Shown piece by piece: positions 57,703-64,000 of a DNA stretch of 64,000 nucleotides. Both the position numbers and the translations under genes were made by a program. How positions within the stretch are numbered: the stretch's first letter is position 1; each line of letters begins with the position of its first letter. Origin of the DNA: Glandiceps talaboti. Taxonomy: Eukaryota; Hemichordata; Enteropneusta; Spengelidae. The notes beneath the pieces are model-generated. The model was not told where the DNA came from. It made no database searches and worked only from the letters and a program-made list of their open reading frames with translations. The stretch spans positions 2,569,501 through 2,633,500 of the forward strand of contig NC_135564.1 in NCBI RefSeq assembly GCF_964340395.1, read 5' to 3'.

Positions 57703-60700
57703 TGCGTGCACGCACGCACACGCACAATGCATGTGCTTTTATGGTGACAGTGTTTTTTGGTTGGGTTTGGGAATTCTGGTATCAGAGATAAATTTATATA
57801 GATTCATACCTTGTACAATACTTTTGGTGGGGAACCTTGTATGGTTAAACACCTTGGAAACTCAGAAACTGAAGTAGATTTTACCTACTACCATTCTTGA
57901 CAAAAACACTAGTTAAAGTGCAAACAACCAAAACCTGTGCTATATTCCTATGACATATACTTATACCCTTAATCACTGTCTACTACTTACACGTTTATGA
58001 AAACAGACAGGACAAGGTAAGAGATAGCTGGACCACCGTCCACCCACATGTGACATGTCTAATCATTTCTGACCAGCAATTATTAAAAGTCCTCCCTAGT
58101 CTATATAAGTACAGATTCCCAAGACTCCTAGGGTGATCAATGTATGTTTGCATTTAGCCTGTGACGTCTTCTTGTAACAGTTGCACTTACTGTGTAATGC
58201 ATTACTTGAGAACTTTAGACAACAGATGTGAAATAATCTGAAAATATTTCCAACTCACTGTGGTTTAGATGGTGATAAAATGAAGCCCACATGTCTTTAT
58301 CAAAAGAACAGATACATGTACAGTAGAGAAACTGAAGCCTGAATTGATTTGCATATGCAAATATGTTTGCATATATACATACATTAGCATATATTAGTGA
58401 CAAGTAAAATATCCCCCAGGTTATGACCTTGTTTCTAGATGGGTCAGCAACACATTTCAAACAGACTTGAAGTATTGAGTGATTTCCAACACTACCATGA
58501 AGGAAAACAGGAAATGTTGACAGCAGGAGTAAAGTAGGAGTTCTCAAGAGAAACGACTATGGTGGGCAGGAAATTGAATATATAAACTGAAACATTGATA
58601 ACTCACCTTCTCAAGAACTACTGTGTATTGTTCCCACACTACTCTCTCTCGACTCTGAAAATAAAAAGAAGGGAAAAAAAATTGTAAGACACAAAGCATT
58701 ACAATCTAAATCAGTTTGAAACGTTATTAGTTGTTAGTTTAAAAGTAATATTTACTAGCCTGGAACCATATCACTTCAAGAGGCTTAGGTCTTTGTTGTT
58801 TACTATAGCCCAGAGACTTGGCTATTTGGCTTGACAATACTGTTTGCCAGTTTCAGCTAGTCATATCTCTTGGCTATGTTTTCTAGAAAGTTTGGCCACC
58901 AAGCTCGTAGCACCTAACAAAACATACCAGTACCTTACAGTTACTGTATCCGATTTATAACAAGTTCAATTTGTTTTGATTACCAGTAACTGATAATGAT
59001 ATGATAACATTACTTGCTGTCTTAGCGATATATTCCTTGTGACCTGGCCAGTGTTACTGATCCAATTCACAGCTGTTATAGTCCACAGACTTGTCTTGGT
59101 GTTACTTCTCTCAAGAAGCTCTCTACACCCAGAGACTTGTCTTGGTGTTACTATCTCAAGAAGCTCTCTATACCCAGAGATTTGTTTTGGTGTTACTATC
59201 TGAAGAAGTTCTCTATACCCTGAGATTTGTCTTGGTGTTACTATCTGAAGAAGTTCTCTACACTAAGAGACTTGCGTAAGAGCACCACCAGGCAGATACC
59301 ATAATCATAGCTAGCTATGAAGACAACTTATACTAAAAAGCAAAGCATGCAGAGCCTTCATAGAATCAATCAAATATAAACAAGCTGAACAGTTCAACAC
59401 TGTTGTCATCAAGAACATAAGGTTGTATGAAAACTCTACTTCTTTGATAGTGGTAGTAGAGAGTTTACAATAGACTTCCATTTATAAACATTTAGTATTT
59501 TTACAGTATACATAATAGTTTATTCTATAAACACATATGGTGTTAGCCTTGGGACTAGAGTGTACCAAAACCTACAAATTCAACACTGACTTGATAATAA
59601 ATGTCTGTTGATAGGGTCAGAGGTCACCTCAGATGGACCTACTGTCCATCAATTGTCACATGACCATATTTAACCAATCATAAGTATTGTTCTTATAAGG
59701 CAATGAATTTTGTGGGTTTTGATTGGTCAATCATATCTTGTGAGTTTTATTTGTGATTAAAAAATCTTTATTGGTTATTTGTTTATTTCAAATTAAAGAA
59801 TGACACATATTGCTATCATGGCATTCATCATTTATGGTTGCGGTGTTCTTCAATGATAGAAACATAGTAGTGAATCAGCTGCAGATGCTATTTAGTCAAT
59901 TCAGTATGAAACCAATGATTCCTTATAAACCATCGCAGAAGCAAAGAGGGAATTGATTCAAACCCATTGCTCAGTTTTCTTGTGGGGGGAAAGAAACCAG
60001 TTTTGGGTGGGGACGGGGATAGTGATCTCAAAATTGAAGTCAAGAAATTAATGCGGTGTCACGTCATAACTATGAGATTGTAAGATTTCCTAAATTCCTC
60101 AAATAAGTAGAGTCTGTCCCTTGGGGAAATTAATCTATAGCTGACAATGTTCATATGATATAAATCATACACTATTAAATGTAGTCTGAATCAAAGAATA
60201 ACTTTTCACAAAGAGGCAACAACTTTTACTTTTTTTTATTACTTGCATTATCTGAATTGTGTAAATTATACTAAATATATAGACTATATTTTTCAATAGT
60301 TTATCATTTATGTAACTTAGCCAAAGTTTCCTTTTCATCTTGCAAACCTTTCAAAGGCTTCTTTCAAAACCATCAATTTTTTTAGATAATATATTGTTAT
60401 TTTAAATGTCTAGCTACATATAATAAGCCTTTCTTTTCCTGCTAACACTTTGGGGGTACTTCTTAAAGAATAGAAATTTGGCAACGTTCCAAACATTGTC
60501 TGGTTCACGTAAATGTTACACTGGTTTGGCCATCAATTCTGTACATGTGATTATATCAAATAAACTAATTTTTCTTACTAAGTTCATGAATCTTAAATAT
60601 AACTTTTGACCAAATATGTGAAAAACAAACTTTGGTGAGATACATTGCTGGCATAAATTGTACTTTGTTGTAACATCACTTAACTTGTAAACACACACAT

Positions 60701-63700
60701 CAATCATACCAAAATACGGTACAGTATATGCCACTACTTGAATATGACAAGCTATACTTCCCTAGAATACATAATGTGAACGTTTCCATACTGTAGTACT
60801 TCAGGCTACAATACATAATACTCTAGCCTTTATTTTATTGTTGGCAAACTCTTCTCAATTTATATTCAAATGAGGTATTTTGTTTGACAAGTAGCCAACA
60901 GTACACATATTACTATACTGTCTGAAACAAAGTTTGATAGCCTTGAAAGTGACACCGGTATTCTTAGTTTTAACAAACATCTCTTTGTACTTTCTTGTCA
61001 GGAAATAAAAGAAAAACAGGGGATTTAGTTATAGATTTTGATGTTAAATCTTTAAGACGTTACATGTCAAAATATTGATCTACTAGGCATTACAACTCTG
61101 AAAGGAACTAGTTTCTAGTCTTACGCAAACATAATTGACAACAATACTTGTGTAGGTGAGAACAAGAGAGAGTGTCAAACTGGGTAGGTAGTGGACAAAT
61201 GACTTAAGAAATGAAAAAAATGTCAGAAAATGAGAAAGAATTCAATTTGAATGAATATTACAGATCAAAGCGATGACTTGTACAAGCTAAAGATGGGTTA
61301 GTTGTTTTGTTTTGGAAGATTCATAGACAGGTAAAATTTACTGAATTCTTCAAGAGAATTATGGTACAACCAACATCGTAGTAAACCATGGGTGAGATTT
61401 ACAAGATTTCACGCTTAGGGTCTGAAAACCTTCAACATCTTGCTTGGAAAAAGAGAAAAAAGAAAGACTCCAGTAAAGAATGGGAGGAAATGCCAATAAA
61501 AGCACATTATGGCAGTATAATAGAATAGTGTATGAAGGTGATGTCAACATGTTGTATTCTCAAATTGGTTTTGTCATTCTTTGTCCGTAAACCAGGGTTG
61601 GGTATAACAATAATGATGTCACTCCTTCAGGGTTCAACGCTATCAAAAGTGGTTTCAAATGACCCATAGCATAAATGTCTCCATGTTAATTCAACTTTAC
61701 TGTAAGAACTATTTCAGTGCGTACCTTGAAAACAACAATTTATCAATTGTTATACCTGTCCAACTCATGACAATGAACCTTCCTAAGGATGGATACCTTG
61801 AAATGGGTCATTGTACAATTGAAGGCTAAACTTAGAAGAGATTTTAAACCATGTATCACCATGATTTACTGTCTGAATATACACTTGGTTGATTCTGATT
61901 CTGATGCTGAAGACAAAATAGCCATCAAAGAAAAAAAAATCTACAAACAGAGTTTTATGGGACTGGTAGACAGGAGTCACATTAGGCTCAATAAAACACA
62001 TTGAGTACTTTTCTTTGAAGATGGCAAGTTGATGAAATCTACCGGTGGTTGTTAGCATTTAATTGCAGGGTTATCTCTAGCCCAGAGACTTGGCTATCTG
62101 GCACAATACACTGGCTTGACAAATGAATATGACACCTATCATGTAGAAAACAATCAATTTTTACAGAGCTCCCATTCTACATTATAAGTTCTTACATTTT
62201 GTAGAACATGGGAAAATCACAACACCAATAGAAAACAATATTTTTGGTTGTATAATATCAATAGTTTTGCTATAATCTACATTATAAATAAGTTCTTAAA
62301 ATTTGGCAAAAAAAACAATAACTTTATCTTGCCGATCTAACAGAGTTGTTTATACCATAGATTTCACTGTCTATGGGTATACTGGCATTTTGGCATAGAA
62401 TGTTTTCAAGGACAGTGTGTGGTTAATTTGTACAAGACAACAACTGATGTAATGATTCTCTATTGTTTTTGTTAATGATAGGGTGGAGCTGATTGTTATG
62501 CATCTACAATGGACACTGAAGAACTGTGATTACAAACTATGGTATCTCATGAATAAATACTACTATGGAGGTAGATTCCATAATTACCTCTATTTGGATG
62601 TGTGATTTCTAGGGTGCATCAAATCAGCTTAGATGGTCCACTGGTACGTATATGTACGTGTGTGCGTGCATGCATGTATTGTGTGTGTGTGTACGTGTGT
62701 ACATAATTTGTGTATGTACATTTGTATATATGTATATGTGTGTACATATGACAAGTTTTTTTCTTGAAACAACATCAAAATGAAGAGTGAAAGTCGTGCA
62801 CCTATATCATAATACTGTCTACACCTACACAACACTGCTTTCATATTACAAGTATTTCAGTAAGCATTGTCAAAAGTTAAAGGTCAATATCAAAGTAAAT
62901 CTGTCAAATATACCTGAGCTGGGTATTACTGTGAAGTCTGAGAATGAGAGTAGCTATACGATACAATTAACAAGTTGAGTCAATGCTAAAATAAATCACC
63001 ATAATTTATAAAAGTCTGAACAATATAGTAACTCCTTGCTGTATGAATACCCGACGGCTGGCTCCACTGACGCCAGGTACAATACAGTTTCTAAGAGTAC
63101 GTCTGCCAGCTTTAGTGTGTAGATTGTTCTACAACTACTTTACACTTCAACTTGAATTTGGATCAGTAGTGTATATGTAACTGGTAAAAGTTACAAAGTA
63201 TAGAAATGAAATTTTGGTTAGAATCCCCACCAACTTTACTGGAACCTAATATGCAACATACAGTAGGCTTGATACAAGTGAGTGACCACAGAGCTGTTGT
63301 CTTTTACTTGCAGCTAGATTAATCAAGCATGTCACCACAAGGTCAGGTTTTTTTTTTACGACCACTGACCACTGAGGTGGAGGTGAAGCAGTTGTTGTTT
63401 TTCATATAGAGAAAGATATAGCTTATCACAGACTTGAAACAGTGCTTATGATATTATGTGTCAAGTTGAGCAACGGTTACTTCTAAAGACGATCATGTTT
63501 CAACTGTCAAAAGGTACCAATGCTACATGTAATCAGTTATGTACATATACACTGTGCACACCCACTCAATTACTTAGAAACTTTCACTCACTAAAATACA
63601 ATAAAAGTTGTTCCCATGACAAAAAGTTCAAGTGCAAGTTTGTTGTTGATTTCACTCACCACTGGAATACAAATGTAATCAAAATGCTGTTGGGACCACA

Positions 63701-63701
63701 T
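28071..63701 (-). CDS. TJP1: Tight junction scaffold protein ZO (TJP1/polychaetoid family), complete
   Basis: A MAGUK scaffold that links claudin-type and adhesion receptors to actin at cell junctions. The 23 exons, 5' to 3', are 63701-63660, 58654-58607, 53563-53439, 44991-44889, 43651-43448, 42336-42131, 40344-40187, 39628-39526, 38992-38842, 38441-38339, 37771-37552, 36887-36739, 36515-36465, 35781-35686, 35244-35153, 34677-34461, 34001-33904, 33236-33000, 32233-30790, 30275-29753, 29298-29090, 28692-28549 and 28171-28071. They sum to 4,824 nt, or 1,607 residues, with matching phases. Domains: PDZ1, PDZ2, PDZ3, SH3, GK, a disordered region and ZU5, ending in VSVLVDHF. The start exon encodes [14 protein letters not shown]; an in-frame TAG upstream and A at -3 support it, but it is the least certain exon. 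Human ZO-1 (about 1,750 residues) ends almost identically. The single family member is probably pro-orthologous to vertebrate TJP1-3. Confidence 0.92.
32006..32031 (-). repeat. In-frame coding hexamer repeat in ZO exon 19
   Basis: GAGACC units (minus strand) encode an Arg-Asp run, [10 protein letters not shown]. The six-base period keeps the frame, so copy-number changes would only alter protein length. Confidence 0.9.
32410..32464. repeat. (AATG)n microsatellite
   Basis: About 13 perfect AATG units in the ZO intron between exons 18 and 19. Confidence 0.97.
33904..36515 (-). other. TJP1: ZO guanylate kinase-like domain (exons 13-17)
   Basis: The exons at 36515, 35781, 35244, 34677 and 34001 encode [65 protein letters not shown] and SYIFTATVHLG. 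The nucleotide-binding P-loop of true guanylate kinase is absent, replaced by [12 protein letters not shown], as in all ZO proteins, so this is a binding module and not an enzyme. Confidence 0.92.
34702..34895. repeat. Diverged tandem duplication, about 128-bp period
   Basis: The blocks at 34,702-34,767 and 34,830-34,893 share CAGTCA-CTTATTTC and TTGTATTGATTA-TGC-ATCAACTT. It lies in the ZO intron between exons 15 and 16. Confidence 0.75.
37015..37224. mobile_element. MITE-like element with 13-bp terminal inverted repeats
   Basis: The left end TACTGTAAACCTG (37015-37027) is the exact inverse complement of the right end CAGGTTTACAGTA (37212-37224). The 210-bp interior is AT-rich with inverted TTCGC/GCGAA motifs and no coding potential. 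It lies in the ZO intron between exons 11 and 12. Ends of this TACTGTAAACC type are familiar from short DNA transposon derivatives in marine invertebrates. Confidence 0.75.
37552..37771 (-). other. TJP1: ZO SH3 domain (exon 11)
   Basis: One exon encodes [20 protein letters not shown], then [19 protein letters not shown] and GVIPNKN, the standard MAGUK SH3 core that pairs with GK. Confidence 0.93.
38065..38162. repeat. (CA)n / (ACAG)n compound microsatellite
   Basis: CA and ACAGAC repeats in the ZO intron between exons 10 and 11. Confidence 0.95.
38339..38992 (-). other. TJP1: ZO PDZ3 domain (exons 9 and 10)
   Basis: Exon 38992-38842 gives [35 protein letters not shown]. Exon 38441-38339 gives [21 protein letters not shown] and joins the SH3 exon. 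PDZ3 with SH3-GK forms the JAM and occludin-binding supramodule. Exons 40344-40187 and 39628-39526 encode the Pro/Arg-rich linker ahead of it. Confidence 0.92.
39429..39521. repeat. (CA)n microsatellite directly at a splice donor
   Basis: The tract ends four bases short of exon 8 (39526). On the minus strand the intron therefore begins GTAAGTGTGTGTCTGTG and continues as GT repeats. Confidence 0.95.
40345..42130. other. ZO intron 6, no recognised element
   Basis: The 1.8-kb intron between exons 7 and 6 contains no recognisable exon. A short block near 40,435-40,490 resembles one at 30,560-30,610 (both have TTAGGG, AGAGTAC-CACCAT and AGACT-AA), which suggests a dispersed repeat. Confidence 0.5.
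42131..43651 (-). other. TJP1: ZO PDZ2 domain (exons 5 and 6)
   Basis: Exon 43651-43448 starts with a short Pro/Glu/Lys linker and gives [24 protein letters not shown], and the EGDTIVK turn. Exon 42336-42131 gives [31 protein letters not shown] and then an acidic tail. In vertebrates PDZ2 mediates domain-swapped ZO dimers and connexin binding. The GIKL loop with no GLGF motif is typical of PDZ2. Confidence 0.9.
42650..42693. repeat. (GT)n microsatellite
   Basis: About 22 perfect TG units in the ZO intron between exons 5 and 6. Confidence 0.97.
43772..43975. repeat. Diverged tandem duplication in ZO intron 4
   Basis: TTGTTACAC(C/T)TGGTCAACA occurs at 43,772 and 43,883, and ATCTGACCAATCAG occurs at 43,806 and 43,948. 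The order is conserved, with a 31-bp insertion in the second copy. Confidence 0.8.
44331..44367. repeat. Short inverted repeat, CTCTT-(TT)-ACGGCA arms
   Basis: CTCTTGACGGCA and TGCCGTAAAAGAG flank a 12-base spacer and can pair with one slip. A related half occurs at about 20,774. Confidence 0.6.
45197..45540. mobile_element. Dispersed about 350-bp SINE-like repeat, copy B
   Basis: This copy is colinear with the one at 9,659-10,010: CACTGTGTTCAAAGCACTTT, CAACCTCTATCCTACCAGGT, CATGGTTCAAATCTTGCCCA and an end at AACCATCATGATTCC. It lies in ZO intron 3. Confidence 0.65.
46680..46975. repeat. About 120-bp degenerate minisatellite, 3 units
   Basis: Repeats of TTTCC-GGA-TTTCC-GGAGTG, GAATTTGGA(A/G)GAC-TTCAA and GAACCAAAGTG in ZO intron 3. 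Confidence 0.8.
47701..47729 (-). CDS. TJP1: Candidate alternative first coding exon of ZO gene
   Basis: An ATG at 47729 opens MLYEELLND and ends in phase 2 at a consensus donor (GACAA then GTAAGA). Exon 4 at 44991 needs exactly this phase and gives K at the junction. The frame upstream is open for about 45 more codons to a TAA. Such a transcript would skip the first half of PDZ1, including its FGFG ligand loop. Support is only a donor, a phase match and an ATG, so this is tentative. Confidence 0.3.
48577..48609. repeat. Hairpin, perfect 12-bp arms with 9-base loop
   Basis: CATAGACAGTGG (48577-48588) pairs with CCACTGTCTATG (48598-48609). Flanking CTTAT and ATAAG extend the stem with a mismatch. 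Confidence 0.8.
48610..48970. repeat. Degenerate G-rich repeat array, about 120-170-bp period
   Basis: CTGGCC(A/T)AGAC(G/A)GG(T)TGAA-CAATCA occurs three times, with GGGGAAGAAGG spacers, in ZO intron 3. Confidence 0.75.
51380..51720. promoter_or_regulatory. CpG-containing promoter-like block upstream of RecQ-like fragment
   Basis: Unlike the surrounding AT-rich intron, this block has many CpG dinucleotides and an inverted CCAAT-type box context (GGCCAATCA near 51,493). It may be the upstream part of the inserted RecQ-like copy or an intronic regulatory element. No start site can be read from sequence. Confidence 0.3.
51721..51945 (+). pseudogene. RecQ-like helicase N-terminal fragment, decayed
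   Basis: The 75 residues from the ATG at 51721 match the start of the RecQ-like helicase family common in marine invertebrate genomes: [19 protein letters not shown], then a Walker A segment [15 protein letters not shown] and motif Ia [10 protein letters not shown]. The usual sequence is LPTGYGKS, so the glycine before the catalytic lysine is replaced by Glu. Similarity ends at 51945 and the frame closes at 52035. No DEAH box or other helicase motif follows. It lies antisense inside ZO intron 3. It is probably a truncated retrocopy or transposon-borne gene piece; a first exon of a spliced gene is less likely. Confidence 0.6.
52745..52812. repeat. GTGGGCA(T/C)AC(A/T)T short tandem repeat
   Basis: About four 12-bp units (GTGGGCACACAT, GTGGGCATACTT, GTGGGCATACAT and a partial) in ZO intron 3. 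Confidence 0.8.
52897..52910 (-). promoter_or_regulatory. CTCF-type core near-match
   Basis: The minus strand reads CCTCTAGAGGGCGC, one mismatch from the core, in ZO intron 3. Confidence 0.3.
53152..53507 (-). repeat. Tandem duplication of PDZ1 exon 3' end, donor and flanking intron (about 180 bp x2)
   Basis: The segments 53336-53507 and 53152-53337 are diverged tandem copies. The first contains the last 69 bp of the real PDZ1 exon and its donor. The second carries a pseudo-exon at about 53272-53337 with the same GGPAEGKL coding core but a TAA where the true exon has GTA. A GGGGGT expansion (53,231-53,255) lies inside the second copy. Confidence 0.85.
55591..55625. repeat. (CCCA)n/(CCAT)n tract
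   Basis: CCCA units switching to CCAT units in ZO intron 2. Confidence 0.95.
55681..55748. repeat. Perfect 30-bp palindrome nested in a longer inverted repeat
   Basis: The sequence 55692-55721 equals its own reverse complement with no spacer (centre TATG/CATA). In addition, 55681-55704 pairs with 55721-55748 over 24 bases with a four-base slip, so two alternative cruciforms are possible. Confidence 0.9.
56735..57050. repeat. About 140-bp tandem repeat, 2.3 copies
   Basis: Repeated landmarks: GTGAGATGTT, ACATAGTGTCTGTGGGCTAC, CAGCCTAGGAATC and TTCTCAGCATCTAACTC. The second unit carries an extra TTAATATCTA block shared with the third. Confidence 0.88.
57501..57725. repeat. Long compound (GT)n microsatellite, about 225 bp
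   Basis: GT runs broken by two copies of GGGTAGGTGGGAAGAGTGGTG, so the array itself was duplicated as a unit. Confidence 0.97.
58655..63659. other. ZO intron 1 (5.0 kb)
   Basis: Besides the 45-bp repeat, two CCCAGAGACTTGGCTAT copies (58,806 and 62,083) and an alternating TG/TA/CA-rich stretch (62,640-62,760), I see no exon or element. The stretch 59,300-61,990 is featureless AT-rich intron. Confidence 0.7.
59087..59275. repeat. 45-bp tandem repeat, four units, open on the plus strand
   Basis: AGAGA(C/T)TTGTCTTGGTGTTACT-TCT-AAGAAG-TCTCTA units start at 59087, 59133, 59178, 59223 and 59268 (last partial). Because the period is 45, one plus-strand frame stays open with a 15-residue repeat. No other sign of a gene is present. 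Confidence 0.9.
63660..63701 (-). CDS. TJP1: ZO candidate first coding exon
   Basis: The ATG at 63701 opens 14 codons that end in phase 0 at a strong donor (CCAGTG then GTGAGT), exactly the phase needed to join the exon at 58654. An in-frame stop occurs about 54 bp upstream with no other ATG between. Vertebrate ZO-1 also has a short variable first exon before the conserved WEQ(H/Y)TV block. There is no similarity evidence for the peptide itself. Confidence 0.6.
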
Positions 63702-64000
63702 GGTTGGTGTCGTATGTAGGGCTTCACTCCCTGTGTCCTGCTTCTCAACCTAACTACTTTCAATAGGGTTTCAGAGCCTTATTGACTGTGAATGAATCCA
63801 GTGTTGACAGTGAGTTTAAAACGGCACTCAAGCACACTCGGTCATCATACAGGTGACATCCATGCCCCAAGGTGTTGGCATTCAAGTTCTAATACCAGAA
63901 TTCAAATCTGTGGTTTCTCCAAAATCTGACCAGAAATCATGATCGAGAATCCCGCGAACTCAGTGGCAGCTACGTTCAGCTGGACGCTATAATGATTTGA
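63702..64000 (-). promoter_or_regulatory. TJP1: Probable ZO 5' UTR / promoter side
   Basis: The sequence upstream of the candidate start codon at 63701. An in-frame TAG lies about 54 bp upstream. No TATA box or CpG cluster is obvious. Whether this is one 5' UTR exon or includes promoter cannot be decided from the sequence. Confidence 0.35.

Larger units (their letters stand above)
53564..58606. other. ZO intron 2 (5.0 kb)
   Basis: No recognisable gene. It holds the palindrome, the CCCA tract, the 140-bp repeat, a long GT microsatellite and two copies of the CCCAGAGACTTGGCTAT dispersed motif. The stretches 53,700-55,050 and 57,060-57,480 show nothing I can name. Confidence 0.8.

Noticed and set aside
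57374-57877. His/Thr and Cys/Val repeat open frames
   Set aside because: They are translations of the GT/CA microsatellite with no coding support.
59091-59279. 62-residue repeat protein frame
   Set aside because: Explained by the 45-bp minisatellite; no promoter, splice or family evidence.
62640-62760. Alternating purine-pyrimidine TG/CA/TA stretch as Z-DNA or regulatory element
   Set aside because: Looks like a degenerate microsatellite; nothing else supports a function.

Overview
This is a stretch of a metazoan nuclear genome. Three intron-rich, spliced protein genes can be rebuilt from it, with consistent splice phases throughout. Composition is AT-rich, introns are 0.1-9 kb, and there are many microsatellites, minisatellites and dispersed repeats. 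The gene set (an axonemal dynein heavy chain, a FAM187-type Ig membrane protein, and a ZO-1 scaffold with a C-terminal ZU5 domain), together with the compact ZO linkers, points to an invertebrate bilaterian such as an invertebrate deuterostome or a lophotrochozoan. I cannot name the taxon. No tRNA, rRNA, CRISPR or prokaryotic feature was seen.

Layout. (1) 369-17,472, minus strand: 28 coding exons for about the first 1,930 residues of a DNAH6-type axonemal dynein heavy chain (N-terminal tail, linker, AAA1, start of AAA2). The gene runs off the left edge; a non-coding 5' exon lies at about 18,976. (2) About 18,976-19,411: a short divergent promoter between the dynein gene and the next gene, with a YY1-type site and two near-match RFX X-boxes. 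(3) 19,412-24,740, plus strand: a complete 10-exon, 413-residue FAM187-like gene (signal peptide, Ig-like domain, Cys-rich WxxWxxC segment, second Ig-like domain, one membrane span). (4) 24,741-28,070: tail-to-tail intergenic/3' UTR space. (5) 28,071-63,701, minus strand: a complete 23-exon, about 1,607-residue tight-junction scaffold of the ZO/TJP1 family (PDZ1, PDZ2, PDZ3, SH3, inactive GK, long Arg/Asp/Tyr/Pro-rich region, ZU5). Its first three introns cover about 22 kb and hold most of the repeats, a decayed RecQ-like helicase fragment and a possible internal alternative first exon.

How the genes relate. The dynein and FAM187 genes are head-to-head and may share ciliary or sperm-lineage control (inference). 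The ZO gene is an unrelated junction scaffold that converges on FAM187.

The most unusual signal is at splice donors. In three independent places (dynein AAA2 exon, dynein exon 10, ZO PDZ1 exon) a tandem duplication includes or abuts the 5' splice site, leaving a decayed partial exon copy or decoy donors in the intron. A fourth donor sits directly on a (CA/GT)n tract. I found no unknown multi-gene system.
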